Positions 44,600 through 53,150 of a DNA stretch of 64,000 nt are shown piece after piece. The notes beneath the pieces are model-generated. The model was not told the origin of the DNA. It saw only the letters and a list, made by a program, of their open reading frames with translations, and did no database searches. The translations under genes and the position numbers were made by a program. Each line of letters starts with the position of its first letter. Position 1 is the first letter of the stretch. The stretch covers positions 62,001 to 126,000 of the forward strand of contig NZ_MOBJ01000006.1 in the NCBI RefSeq assembly GCF_003732225.1, written 5' to 3'. This DNA is from Pseudomonas brassicacearum (GTDB lineage Bacteria > Pseudomonadota > Gammaproteobacteria > Pseudomonadales > Pseudomonadaceae).

Positions 44600-46027
44600 T
44601 CAAGCGATCTGCGCTTCGCTCCTGGCGAATTTCAGATCGGCGACCCGCACGGTGCGCCAGGTGTTGTAGGCCATCAGCAACATGCCGCTGAGGAAGAACA
44701 CACCGCCGGCGAAACGCACGATAAAGCCCGGATGGCTGGCCTGTAAGGCTTCGACGAAGGAGTAGGTGAGTGTGCCGTCGTCGTTGATGGCGCGCCACAT
44801 CAGACCCTGTGTGATGCCGTTGACCCACATCGACGCGATGTACAACACCGTCCCGATAGTCGCCAGCCAGAAATGCAGGTTGATCAATGGCGTGCTGTAC
44901 ATCTGCTCGCGGCCGAAGACTTTCGGGATCATGTGGTACAGCGAACCGAAGGTGATCATCGCCACCCAGCCCAAAGCACCGGCGTGCACGTGGCCGATGG
45001 TCCAGTCGGTGTAGTGCGACAGCGCGTTGACGGTCTTGATGGCCATCATCGGCCCTTCGAAGGTCGACATGCCGTAGAACGCCAGCGACAACACCAGAAA
45101 GCGCAGGATCGGGTCGGTGCGCAACTTATGCCAGGCGCCCGACAGGGTCATCATGCCGTTGATCATCCCGCCCCAGCTCGGCGCCAGCAGGATCAGCGAC
45201 ATGGCCATGCCCAGCGACTGCGCCCAGTCCGGCAGTGCGGTGTAGTGCAAGTGGTGCGGGCCGGCCCAGATGTACAGGGTGATCAGCGCCCAGAAGTGCA
45301 CGATCGACAATCGATAGGAATACACCGGACGACCGACCTGTTTCGGCACAAAGTAATACATCATCCCGAGGAAGCCGGTGGTCAGGAAGAAGCCCACCGC
45401 GTTGTGCCCGTACCACCACTGCACCATGGCATCGGTGGCCCCGGAATACACCGGATAGGACTTGAACCAGCCCACCGGAATCGACAGGTGATTGACCACG
45501 TGCAGCATGGCGATCACCACAATGAAGGCTCCGAAGAACCAGTTGCCGACGTAGATGTGCTTGGTCTTGCGCTGCACCACGGTGGTGAAGAACACAATGG
45601 CATAGGCGACCCAGACCACCGTCATCCACACCGCGCCGGAGAATTCGATCTCGGCGTATTCCTTGGTGGTGGTGTAGCCCAGCGGCAGGGTGATCAGCAT
45701 GCTGACGATCACCGATTGCCAGCCCCAGAAGGTGAACGCGGCGAGTTTGTCGGAGTACAGCCGCACCTGGCAGGTGCGCTGCACTGCGTAGTAACTGGCG
45801 GCAAACTGTGCGCTGCCGGCAAAGCCGAAAATTACCAGGCTGGTGTGCAGCGGGCGCAAGCGGCCAAAGGTGGTCCAGGGCAAATCGAGGTTCGCCTCCG
45901 GCCACACCAGTTGCGAGGCGATCCACACGCCCATCGCCATCCCGATAACGCCCCATACCACTGTTGCCACGACGAATTGGCGGACGACCTTGTAGTTATA
46001 GGCCTGTCCGATTGCTGCTGTGCTCAT
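44600..46027 (-). CDS. ccoN4: Orphan cbb3-type cytochrome oxidase subunit I (CcoN4-like)
   Basis: 475 residues, about 12 transmembrane helices. Heme/CuB ligand regions are visible: [12 protein letters not shown] (low-spin heme His), [13 protein letters not shown] (CuB His and cross-linked Tyr area), [13 protein letters not shown] (CuB His pair), and [17 protein letters not shown] (heme His pair). It is the catalytic subunit of a proton-pumping terminal oxidase. No ccoO or ccoP is in the window, so it is an orphan that should assemble with subunits encoded elsewhere, as reported for P. aeruginosa CcoN4. Start at 46027 ([15 protein letters not shown]) has GGAAG 8 bp upstream. Assignment as N4 rests on the neighbouring genes. 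Confidence 0.9.
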   Translation of the reverse strand: MSTAAIGQAYNYKVVRQFVVATVVWGVIGMAMGVWIASQLVWPEANLDLPWTTFGRLRPLHTSLVIFGFAGSAQFAASYYAVQRTCQVRLYSDKLAAFTFWGWQSVIVSMLITLPLGYTTTKEYAEIEFSGAVWMTVVWVAYAIVFFTTVVQRKTKHIYVGNWFFGAFIVVIAMLHVVNHLSIPVGWFKSYPVYSGATDAMVQWWYGHNAVGFFLTTGFLGMMYYFVPKQVGRPVYSYRLSIVHFWALITLYIWAGPHHLHYTALPDWAQSLGMAMSLILLAPSWGGMINGMMTLSGAWHKLRTDPILRFLVLSLAFYGMSTFEGPMMAIKTVNALSHYTDWTIGHVHAGALGWVAMITFGSLYHMIPKVFGREQMYSTPLINLHFWLATIGTVLYIASMWVNGITQGLMWRAINDDGTLTYSFVEALQASHPGFIVRFAGGVFFLSGMLLMAYNTWRTVRVADLKFARSEAQIA

Positions 46028-46458
46028 GGTCAATGCTTCCACGGTTGCAAAGTCTTGCCAGGCCACCCGGTCTGGCATGCCGTTCACTGTAGAAAGCATG
46101 GGATAAACAAAACAGGCTCAGAAAAACTGCATTAATACGGATCAGATCAGAGGCCTGCCTGCGGTGATCTGACGCGCCCTGATATGGTTTTTTAGTTTTT
46201 AGCTGAATCTGTAACGCCCTGAGCTGCTGTTGCATAGTCACCACCACACAAGAACCCCGATTACCCACCCCCGTAGCAGCTGCCGAGCCCGCGAGGCCGC
46301 GTTCGAGGACGAAGTCCTCGCAAATCCTGTGCACACGGTTTGCCTGGAAAAACGCGTTGCCCGACTTTACGACTGCTTCGCATCCGAACGCAGCCTCGCG
46401 GGCTCGGCAGCTGCTACGTGTTGTGTGGGTTTGGGGTCAGCACTGATGAGGTAGGACC
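46028..46458. promoter_or_regulatory. Divergent control region ccoN4 / siroheme reductase
   Basis: 431 bp without a gene. The part nearer ccoN4 holds a perfect 8-bp inverted repeat, TCAGATCA (46142-46149) and TGATCTGA (46165-46172), with a 15-bp spacer. The part nearer the reductase holds a class C REP pair (46272-46418). I found no consensus ANR/FNR box (TTGAT-N4-ATCAA). Confidence 0.5.
46272..46418. repeat. REP pair (class C), inverted
   Basis: CGTAGCAGCTGCCGAGCCCG... at 46272 and the near-complementary ...CGGGCTCGGCAGCTGCTACG ending at 46418, enclosing about 75 bp including GAGGACGAAGTCCTC, a small hairpin. The same class recurs at 60900 and 63309. Confidence 0.85.
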
Positions 46459-48132
46459 ATGTATCAATATGACGACTACGACCGGGCCCTGGTCTTTGAG
46501 CGGGTTGCGCAGTTTCGCGATCAGGTCGAACGGTTCATGGCAGGTGCCTTGAGTGAGGAAGAGTTTTTGCCGTTGCGCCTGCAAAACGGCCTCTACATGC
46601 AAAAGCACGCCTACATGTTGCGGGTCGCCATTCCTTACGGCACCCTCAGTGCCCGGCAGATGCGTACGCTGGCGAGCATCGCCCGGGATTACGATCGCGG
46701 TTACGGGCACTTCACCACCCGGCAGAACATGCAATTCAACTGGATCGAACTGGCCCAGGTGCCGGACATCCTCGAGCACCTGGCCGAGGTCGAAATGCAT
46801 GCGATCCAGACTTCCGGCAACTGCGTGCGCAATATCACCACCGAGGCCTTTGCCGGTGTCGCGGCAGACGAGCTGATTGATCCTCGGCCCTTGGCGGAAA
46901 TCCTCCGGCAGTGGTCGACCATCAATCCGGAGTTCCTGTTTTTGCCGCGCAAATTCAAGATCGCTATCTGCTCGGCGAAACAGGACCGTGCGGCGATCAT
47001 GATGCATGACATCGGCCTCTACCTTTACCGCGACGCAGCGGGGCAGATGCTGCTGCGGGTGATCGTCGGCGGCGGTCTGGGGCGCACGCCGATCCTCGGC
47101 CTGCAGATCCGTGAAGGGTTGCCGTGGCAGCATTTGCTGTCCTACGTCGAGGCGGTGTTGCGGGTCTACAACCGCCACGGTCGGCGTGACAACAAGTACA
47201 AGGCGCGGATCAAGATTCTGGTCAAGGCGCTGGGCATCGAGGCCTTCGCCCAGGAAGTCGAGCAGGAATGGCAACACCTCAAGGATGGCCCGGCGCAGTT
47301 GACCGACATCGAATACCAGCGCGTCGCCAGCGCATTCGTGCCGCCCACCTATGAGCAACTGGCCGACACCGACCTGGACTTCGGCACTCGCCTCACCGAG
47401 AACCCGGCGTTCGCGCGCTGGGTCGCCCGTAACGTGCAGCCGCACAAAGTACCCGGCTACACCAGCGTGGTGCTATCGACCAAACCCGGCATGGCTTCGC
47501 CGCCCGGCGACGTCACGGACGCGCAGATGAATGCGGTGGCTGACTGGTCCGAGCAGTTCGGTTTCGGTGAAATCCGCATTGCCCATGAACAGAACATTGT
47601 CCTGCCGGATGTACCCAAGGCCGACCTGTACGCGTTGTGGTGCCTGGCCTGCGAGCGCGGACTGGGCTGCGCCAACATCGGCTTGCTGACCGACATCATC
47701 GCCTGCCCCGGTGGCGATTTCTGCGCGCTGGCCAATGCAAAATCGATCCCCATCGCCCAAGCGATTCAGGTACGTTTCGACGATCTGGACTACCTCCATG
47801 ACCTGGGTGACATCAGCCTCAACATCTCCGGCTGCATGAACGCTTGTGGTCATCACCACATCGGCAATATCGGCATCCTCGGCGTCGATAAGAATGGCAG
47901 CGAGTGGTACCAGATCACCCTCGGTGGCTCACAGGGCAAGAACAGCTCGTTGGGCAAAGTCATCGGGCCCTCGTTCAGCGCGGCCGAAGTGCCGCAGGTA
48001 ATCGAGCGGATCATCGCGACCTTCGTCCGTTACCGCGAGAGCGAGGAGCTGTTTGTCGATACCGTGCAGCACATCGGCCTGGAACCGTTCAAGGAGCGCA
48101 TCTATCCCAAGAGCCTGGAGGTGGTGGCATGA
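46459..48132 (+). CDS. Nitrite/sulfite reductase, siroheme [4Fe-4S] hemoprotein (PA4130-like)
   Basis: 557 residues. Two ferredoxin-like/siroheme-binding repeats are present (YDRGYGHFTTRQNMQFNW in the first, FGEIRIAHEQNIVLP in the second). The iron-sulfur/siroheme motif C-x5-C ... C-x3-C is visible as ACPGGDFCA and SGCMNACGHHH. Such enzymes reduce sulfite to sulfide or nitrite to ammonia with six electrons; sequence alone does not decide. The pairing with DUF934 and with ccoN4 matches the PA4129-PA4130 pair of P. aeruginosa, described as cyanide-inducible. The next gene overlaps by 4 bp. Confidence 0.9.
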   Translation: MYQYDDYDRALVFERVAQFRDQVERFMAGALSEEEFLPLRLQNGLYMQKHAYMLRVAIPYGTLSARQMRTLASIARDYDRGYGHFTTRQNMQFNWIELAQVPDILEHLAEVEMHAIQTSGNCVRNITTEAFAGVAADELIDPRPLAEILRQWSTINPEFLFLPRKFKIAICSAKQDRAAIMMHDIGLYLYRDAAGQMLLRVIVGGGLGRTPILGLQIREGLPWQHLLSYVEAVLRVYNRHGRRDNKYKARIKILVKALGIEAFAQEVEQEWQHLKDGPAQLTDIEYQRVASAFVPPTYEQLADTDLDFGTRLTENPAFARWVARNVQPHKVPGYTSVVLSTKPGMASPPGDVTDAQMNAVADWSEQFGFGEIRIAHEQNIVLPDVPKADLYALWCLACERGLGCANIGLLTDIIACPGGDFCALANAKSIPIAQAIQVRFDDLDYLHDLGDISLNISGCMNACGHHHIGNIGILGVDKNGSEWYQITLGGSQGKNSSLGKVIGPSFSAAEVPQVIERIIATFVRYRESEELFVDTVQHIGLEPFKERIYPKSLEVVA

Positions 48133-48623
48133 ACAATCTGCTGCAATTGCGCGAAGGTCTGGCGCTCAAAGTCGACGACGATTCGTGGACGTTGGTCAGG
48201 GATATCGACAGCGAACTACCTGCGGGGCCGCTGATTTTACCGCTGGCCCTGTGGCTGAAGCGCCGTATCGAACATCATCCGTCGCGAGACGCAGTGTGGC
48301 TGGGGCCGGACGACGAGGTCGAAAGTCTCAAGCCATGGCTCAAGCTGTTACCGATGATCGCGCTGGATTTTCCGAGTTTTCGCGATGGCCGGGCCTACAG
48401 CCAGGCTTACCTGTTGCGCACGCGTTTGGGTTGGGCAGGGGAGTTGCGGGCGATTGGCGATGTGCTGCGCGACCAGCTCAGCCATATGCGCCAATGCGGT
48501 TTCGATGCTTTTGCGGTGCGTGAAGACAAGTGCGCTGAAGATGCCCTCAAGGGGCTGGTGGGGATGAGCGTGCATTACGGTCGCTCGGTGATCGAGCCTC
48601 GACCGTTGTTTCGCCGGCGCTGA
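48129..48623 (+). CDS. DUF934 domain-containing protein (PA4129-like)
   Basis: 164 residues from ATG 48129, which overlaps the reductase TGA by 4 bp (the open frame extends further upstream but inside the reductase). DUF934 features: FPSFRDGRAYSQAYLLRTRL and LRDQLSHMRQCGFDAFAV. DUF934 genes almost always follow siroheme sulfite/nitrite reductase genes (as in CysI-associated operons), implying a supporting role such as electron supply or assembly, not shown here. Confidence 0.92.
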   Translation: MNNLLQLREGLALKVDDDSWTLVRDIDSELPAGPLILPLALWLKRRIEHHPSRDAVWLGPDDEVESLKPWLKLLPMIALDFPSFRDGRAYSQAYLLRTRLGWAGELRAIGDVLRDQLSHMRQCGFDAFAVREDKCAEDALKGLVGMSVHYGRSVIEPRPLFRRR

Positions 48624-48650
48624 TCAATACGTTCAACAGATCCGGGTGAC

Positions 48651-48680
48651 GTGTGCACCTACGGTTGCGTGGGTGCACAC
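48651..48680. terminator. Hairpin between convergent genes
   Basis: Perfect 9-bp stem GTGTGCACC / GGTGCACAC with a 12-nt loop, between the DUF934 and DUF1254 genes. There is no clear T run, so terminator function is tentative. Confidence 0.5.
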
Positions 48681-48696
48681 GGTTTGCGTATCACTT

Positions 48697-50103
48697 CTAC
48701 GGGTTGATCGGCGTCAACGGCGGCAGTTTCCATTGCCCGTTGCCGACCTGAGGCTGGGGCAGGTACAGGCGCAACACCGCGTAGAACGGACCATGCGGCG
48801 CCGGCAGCCAGTTGCTGCGCTGATCCTTGAGCGGTTCGGAGTGCTGCAGGTAAAGAGTCAGGCCGCCGTCCGGGTCGCGCTTGAAGGTGGACAGCATGCG
48901 CGAGTTGAGCAGGTAGCGTTTCTTGTGGTTGGGCACCAGCAGCTTGGTCTTTGCGTCGTACATGGTCAGCGACCAGAACGCGTCGGCCGGAGGCAGTTGA
49001 TCCTTGTCAAAGTGCACGGTGTAGCTGTGTCTCGCGCCGTTGGCCGGTTTGCCCAGGCTGTCGACGAGATAACTGAATTTGGCTGCTTCATCAGCGGAGT
49101 TGCCAAAGATCCCCATGTTGGCGCCGGCGTAGCGGTACAGATAATTGTTGTTCAAGTGGTCGCGGGTACCGAACAAGTCACCGTTGCTGACCTGATGGGT
49201 ATCGATCTTGTCTTTCTTGAACGCCGCGTACTCGGCCTTGGCATCGGCGATACCGTCTTCGAGGGCCTTGCGTTGTTCGGCGGTGAGGGTTTTGAGGTCG
49301 TACGGCTGGCCGCCAACAATGCCGATTTTCGCGAAGCGTGCCAGCAGGTCTTTTTCAACGTCTTGCGCCGGGGCGAAGCCGAGCATGAAGTTCAGGTAGC
49401 GGAACAGCTCCGGGCTGTCGCTCATGGTCGGAGTCGGCTTGGGCCAGTCGATTTTTGGCGCCGCGGCCGGAGCCGGTTGCCCCAGATACTGGCTCAGCGT
49501 TTGAACCTTGTAGCCGTGCTGGATTTTCTTGACCTTCTCCAGGTCCTTTTCATCAAACAGCTGCGTACGGTACAGCGCATAGGCAATATTGCTTTCGCTG
49601 CGGACCAGGCGATCGATCTTCACCGGTTGCTGACCTTGCCAATTGGGACCGGCAATCATGAAGGTCCCGCCCTTGTTGCCCGTGCTGCGGGTGCCCAGGT
49701 AAGCAAAGTTCTGGGTATAGAGGTCGACCAGTTGTACCGAGTAGTAACGCTCTTCGGCGATTTGCGGCAAGGTGACAACCACAGGCTCCGCGCGCAGGTC
49801 CATCCAGAGGAATGAGCTGGAAGTGTCCGGGTTTGGGGTGACGGACGCGGTGTCCTTGGGGGTGAACGCCCTTGCCGTATTGCCGATATGGTTGAGCGGT
49901 GCCTTGAAGTTCGGACCGTTCTTGTCCACCGCCTGGGTGTACAGAGTCTTGTACATCTCCACCACCGGGAAGCCGTAGAGATACGCGTCTTTGGCGATCC
50001 CCCTGGCTTCTTCGGGGCTGGCGCTGAAATCTGCCCAGGCGCTTGCGCTCAGTAATAGAGAGAGGCCGGCGAGCAGCAGGCGGGACGGTTTTTCGATGGT
50101 CAT
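48697..50103 (-). CDS. Exported DUF1254/DUF1214 protein
   Basis: 468 residues. Signal peptide (RLLLAGLSLLLSASAWA, then DFSAS). The DUF1254 domain (about 30-190) starts with AKDAYLYGFPVVEMYKTLY and includes TPNPDTSSSFLWMDLRAEP; the DUF1214 domain (about 340-450) has DAFWSLTMYDAK and QHSEPLKDQRSNWLPAP. The family is common, usually periplasmic, with no firmly established activity. ATG at 50103 with AGGA 7 bp upstream. A short exported-protein gene lies just upstream on the same strand and may be co-transcribed. Confidence 0.93.
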   Translation of the reverse strand: MTIEKPSRLLLAGLSLLLSASAWADFSASPEEARGIAKDAYLYGFPVVEMYKTLYTQAVDKNGPNFKAPLNHIGNTARAFTPKDTASVTPNPDTSSSFLWMDLRAEPVVVTLPQIAEERYYSVQLVDLYTQNFAYLGTRSTGNKGGTFMIAGPNWQGQQPVKIDRLVRSESNIAYALYRTQLFDEKDLEKVKKIQHGYKVQTLSQYLGQPAPAAAPKIDWPKPTPTMSDSPELFRYLNFMLGFAPAQDVEKDLLARFAKIGIVGGQPYDLKTLTAEQRKALEDGIADAKAEYAAFKKDKIDTHQVSNGDLFGTRDHLNNNYLYRYAGANMGIFGNSADEAAKFSYLVDSLGKPANGARHSYTVHFDKDQLPPADAFWSLTMYDAKTKLLVPNHKKRYLLNSRMLSTFKRDPDGGLTLYLQHSEPLKDQRSNWLPAPHGPFYAVLRLYLPQPQVGNGQWKLPPLTPINP

Positions 50104-50136
50104 TGCACAGTCCTATGGATGAGCGCGATTCAGGTG

Positions 50137-50331
50137 TCATTGCAGGGCCGTAATGTCGTCGAGTTTCCAGCTTTTGTCGAAAAAAGTTTTGGTTACTGCA
50201 CAAAGGCGCACGTCACTCGGGGTCGTTATCCGGTCATGTTGTGTCTCGAGGCTCTGCGCCTGAGCGCCAACGCCGCAACTGGCAGACAATGCCATCACAC
50301 TGAAACCGAGCACGCGAATCAAAGTACGCAT
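50137..50331 (-). CDS. Small exported protein, 64 residues
   Basis: ATG 50331 with AAGGAGA 6 bp upstream. Signal peptide MRTLIRVLGFSVMALSASC followed by GVGAQAQS; cleavage after AQA is most likely, and the Cys is not in a good lipobox. The mature part is about 37 residues (HDRITTPSDVRLCAVTKTFFDKSWKL region) and matches no family I know. It may be a truncated gene. It ends 33 bp before the DUF1254 start. Confidence 0.6.
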   Translation of the reverse strand: MRTLIRVLGFSVMALSASCGVGAQAQSLETQHDRITTPSDVRLCAVTKTFFDKSWKLDDITALQ

Positions 50332-50341
50332 AACAATCTCC

Positions 50342-50443
50342 TTACTTTCCGAAGGTAACGTTGATCCCGGCGAACACAGTGAGCTGCGGCAGGCCATTGC
50401 CTTTGTGTTCGACTGTCCATTGTAAGACTTCAAGTGGCGAATG
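50342..50443 (-). pseudogene. Remnant of an outer-membrane beta-barrel protein C-terminus
   Basis: The minus strand reads, without a start codon, PLEVLQWTVEHKG then NGLPQLTVFAGINVTFGK and TAA at 50342. An upstream in-frame TAG closes the frame about 4 codons before. Alternating hydrophobic residues and a terminal aromatic-rich strand resemble the last two strands of an outer-membrane porin or SphA-like transporter. The stop is followed within a few bases by the ribosome-binding site of the small exported gene, the spacing of a former operon member. Confidence 0.5.
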
Positions 50444-50484
50444 CTAATCTACCGGCATTCGCGCTCAAAGGAAGGTCGCTGCCA

Positions 50485-50928
50485 ATGCCTGTTCTGGAAC
50501 TCACCACACTGATCAAAGGGCGTACGCCCACGCAAGTTCTCGATTTTTGCCTTGAGGGCGGCAACTTCCCGAAAATCTTCCCGGAACGGGTGACGCCATT
50601 GGGCAACATCGACGTGAACGACTTGCGTATTGCTGCCGGTCGCGAGTTCAGTTTCCGTCACTGGATGTTCGGCATCATCCCGGCGACCTGGACCGTGGCG
50701 ATACGCGAGGTCAGCGACAGCCATTTCATCGATGAAATGCTCAAGGGGCCGATGGCTGCATTTCGCCATGAACACCGGGTCGCGGCGGTGGAGGGCGGGA
50801 CGCTGTACACCGACCGGGTGACCTACGCGGCCATTGGTGGTGCACCTTTGGAGTGGTTGATGGTCAATGCCTACATGCAGCGGATTTTTCGCGCCCGGCA
50901 CCGCAATATGCTTCGGTTGCTGGGCTGA
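50485..50928 (+). CDS. SRPBCC-superfamily protein (polyketide cyclase/START-like)
   Basis: 147 residues from ATG 50485, with GGAAGG 9 bp upstream. Fold signals: PVLELTTLIKGRTPTQVLDFCLEGGNFPKIFPERV, ISDSHFIDEMLKGPMAAFRHEHRV-type helix-grip segment and TLYTDRVTYAAIGG. This class binds hydrophobic ligands in a deep cavity; the ligand is unknown. Class B REP sequence follows immediately. Confidence 0.82.
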   Translation: MPVLELTTLIKGRTPTQVLDFCLEGGNFPKIFPERVTPLGNIDVNDLRIAAGREFSFRHWMFGIIPATWTVAIREVSDSHFIDEMLKGPMAAFRHEHRVAAVEGGTLYTDRVTYAAIGGAPLEWLMVNAYMQRIFRARHRNMLRLLG

Positions 50929-50934
50929 ACCGAG

Positions 50935-51012
50935 CCCCGTAGGAGCTGCCGCAGGCTGCGATCTGTGCTTTTAAAGATCAGAAGATCGCAGCCTGCGGCA
51001 GCTCCTGCGGGG
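50935..51012. repeat. REP pair (class B), inverted
   Basis: CCCCGTAGGAGCTGCCGCAG... at 50935 faces ...CTGCGGCAGCTCCTGCGGGG ending at 51012 with an 18-bp AT-rich centre; arms match over about 30 bp with one change. Confidence 0.9.
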
Positions 51013-51050
51013 GGGTGTTGTATCCAGTTTGTGCGACAACTCATGACAAA

Positions 51051-51079
51051 TTGTGTTTGGCCATAGGTCGTCGGATAAT
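51051..51079 (+). promoter_or_regulatory. Candidate sigma-70 promoter of tpx
   Basis: TTGTGT and GATAAT separated by 17 bp, 74 bp before the tpx ATG. Four and five of six consensus positions match. Prediction only. Confidence 0.45.
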
Positions 51080-51152
51080 TTCGTGGTTAACTTCCAGCTC
51101 TTGAAAATTCGTTACCACTGTTCATCCATCACTGCTTAAAAGGACTCCGTTC

Positions 51153-51653
51153 ATGGCTCAAGTCACTCTCAAAGGCAATCCGGTACAAGTCAACGGCCAA
51201 CTGCCACAAGCCGGTTCCAAGGCGCCAGCCTTTTCCCTGGTTGCCGGCAATCTTTCCGACGTGACCCTGGCAAGCTTCGCCGGCAAGCGCAAAGTGCTGA
51301 ACATCTTCCCAAGCGTCGACACTCCGACCTGCGCTACCTCGGTACGCAAGTTCAACGCCCAGGCCAACGACGTGGCCAACACCGTTGTCCTGTGCATCTC
51401 GGCTGACCTGCCGTTCGCCCAGGCACGTTTCTGCGGCGCTGAAGGTCTGGAAAACGTCCAGAACCTGTCGACCCTGCGCGGTGCCGAGTTCATCGAAAAC
51501 TACGGCGTTGCCATCGCCGACGGCCCACTCAAAGGTCTGACCGCCCGTGCAGTGGTCGTACTCGACGAAAACGACAACGTGTTGCACAGCGAACTGGTTA
51601 AAGAAATCGCAGAAGAGCCAAACTACGAAGCTGCGTTGGCCGTTCTGAAGTAA
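51153..51653 (+). CDS. tpx: Thiol peroxidase (Tpx, atypical 2-Cys peroxiredoxin)
   Basis: 166 residues. Peroxidatic Cys60 in [11 protein letters not shown] and resolving Cys94 in ARFCGAEG, the Tpx spacing. It reduces hydrogen peroxide and alkyl hydroperoxides with thioredoxin in the periplasm or cytoplasm depending on species; no signal peptide here, so cytoplasmic by sequence. AAAAGGA precedes the ATG. Monocistronic between a candidate promoter and a terminator. Confidence 0.97.
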   Translation: MAQVTLKGNPVQVNGQLPQAGSKAPAFSLVAGNLSDVTLASFAGKRKVLNIFPSVDTPTCATSVRKFNAQANDVANTVVLCISADLPFAQARFCGAEGLENVQNLSTLRGAEFIENYGVAIADGPLKGLTARAVVVLDENDNVLHSELVKEIAEEPNYEAALAVLK

Positions 51654-51670
51654 CAGGTTTTACAATTGTT

Positions 51671-51703
51671 AACGGCCTGGCTCTGTCCAGGCCGTTTTCA
51701 TTT
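51671..51703 (+). terminator. Intrinsic terminator of tpx
   Basis: Perfect 10-bp stem AACGGCCTGG / CCAGGCCGTT with a 6-nt loop, followed by TTCATTT, 17 bp after the tpx stop. Confidence 0.92.
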
Positions 51704-51830
51704 GTGCTTCAGTGGTTTAGCAAATTCTCGCAAAACAGGCCGAAGGTAAATTGCCGGTAAAGGCGCTTTGCTTAAACTCCGTCAGTGCTTATCTTTCAGC
51801 CTTCCGTATAAAGATGCCCACACGCGCCCA

Positions 51831-53150
51831 ATGGTTGATCATTCAATGCAATCCTCTGCTTCCCGTCATCCCCGTCGCTGGCTATTCGGCCTGCTGGTCC
51901 TGTTGGTCATTGCCGGCCTGTGCTGGAAGTTCTGGCCAGGCGGTACGGCTCACAAAGACGCCCCTGCAGCAAAAGCAGCGGCGGGGCATGTCGGCAAGTC
52001 TGGCGGGATGCGTCCGGGTTTCGGTGGTGCCACAGGACCGGTCCCGGTTCGGGTCGCGCCAGCTGTGGTGGGTGATTTCCCGCTGTACTACAAGGCCCTG
52101 GGCACAGTGACTGCACTGAACACCATTAATGTGCGCAGCCGCGTGGGCGGCGAATTGGTGAAGATTGCGTTCGAAGAAGGGCAGATGGTCAAGGCCGGCG
52201 ACCTGCTCGCCGAGATTGACCCGCGTCCTTACCAGAATGCCTTGCTCCAGGCCGAAGGCACGTTGTTGCAGAACCAGGCACAGTTGAAAAACGCACTGGT
52301 GGATGTAGAGCGCTATCGCGGCTTGTATGCACAAGACAGTATCGCCAAGCAGACCCTCGATACCGCAGCAGCACTGGTCGGCCAGTACCAGGGCACGGTC
52401 AAGACCAATCAGGCGGCGGTCAACGACGCCAAACTCAATCTGGAATTCACCAAAATCCGCGCCCCGATTACCGGGCGCGTCGGTCTGCGGCAGCTGGACG
52501 TCGGCAACCTGGTGGCCGCCAATGACACCACGTTCCTGGCGGTCATCACCCAGACCCAGCCGATCAGCGTGGTCTTCACCTTGCCGGAAAACAGTCTCGA
52601 CACCGTACTGGCCCGCTACCACTCAGGTGCCAAACTACCGGTTGAGGCCTGGGATCGGGGCGACACCCAATTGCAGGCCAGCGGTGTCTTGCAGAGCCTG
52701 GATAACCAGATCGATACCACCACCGGCACGCTGAAGTTCAAGGCACGTTACGACAACCGCGATCTTGCGCTGTTCCCGAATCAGTTCGTCAACGTCAGAC
52801 TGCTGGCCGACACCCTCAAAGGGGTGGTGCTGGCGCCTTCGGCGGCTATTCAGTTCGGCACCAACGGCACCTTCGTCTATGCGCTGGACGGTGACAAAAA
52901 AGTCACCATTCGCCCGTTGAAAATCGGCGCCAGCGATGGCGACAACACGGTGATCAAGGAAGGCTTGAAAGCCGGTGATCGGGTGGTTCTGGAAGGCACC
53001 GATCGCCTCAAGGAGGGCAGTGAAGTCGAGGTGGTCAACGACAGCAACGCCGTGCCAGCGACCCCGACCCCGACCGAAAGCCAGGGCCCATCGGCAAACG
53101 CCGCGACTGATCCGAAAGCCACTGGCAAGGCGCACAAGGGCCGCGCATGA
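51831..53150 (+). CDS. muxA: RND efflux periplasmic adaptor MuxA (MdtA-like)
   Basis: About 439 residues. N-terminal membrane anchor ([18 protein letters not shown]), barrel-sandwich lipoyl halves around a coiled-coil hairpin ([27 protein letters not shown] and [19 protein letters not shown]), and a Pro/Thr/Ala-rich tail. It joins the inner-membrane pumps MuxB/MuxC to OpmB. Start uncertain: ATG 51831 and 51846 are both possible, neither with a good ribosome-binding site; an ATG at 51768 is also in frame. First gene of the operon, overlapping muxB by 4 bp. Confidence 0.93.
   Translation: MVDHSMQSSASRHPRRWLFGLLVLLVIAGLCWKFWPGGTAHKDAPAAKAAAGHVGKSGGMRPGFGGATGPVPVRVAPAVVGDFPLYYKALGTVTALNTINVRSRVGGELVKIAFEEGQMVKAGDLLAEIDPRPYQNALLQAEGTLLQNQAQLKNALVDVERYRGLYAQDSIAKQTLDTAAALVGQYQGTVKTNQAAVNDAKLNLEFTKIRAPITGRVGLRQLDVGNLVAANDTTFLAVITQTQPISVVFTLPENSLDTVLARYHSGAKLPVEAWDRGDTQLQASGVLQSLDNQIDTTTGTLKFKARYDNRDLALFPNQFVNVRLLADTLKGVVLAPSAAIQFGTNGTFVYALDGDKKVTIRPLKIGASDGDNTVIKEGLKAGDRVVLEGTDRLKEGSEVEVVNDSNAVPATPTPTESQGPSANAATDPKATGKAHKGRA

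Noticed and set aside
46028..46458. ANR/FNR box upstream of ccoN4
   Set aside because: Words such as GATCAGATCAG resemble half-sites, but no TTGAT-N4-ATCAA arrangement is present.
47904..48128. Upstream extension of the DUF934 frame inside the reductase gene
   Set aside because: DUF934 similarity and the ATGA overlap both place the start at 48129.
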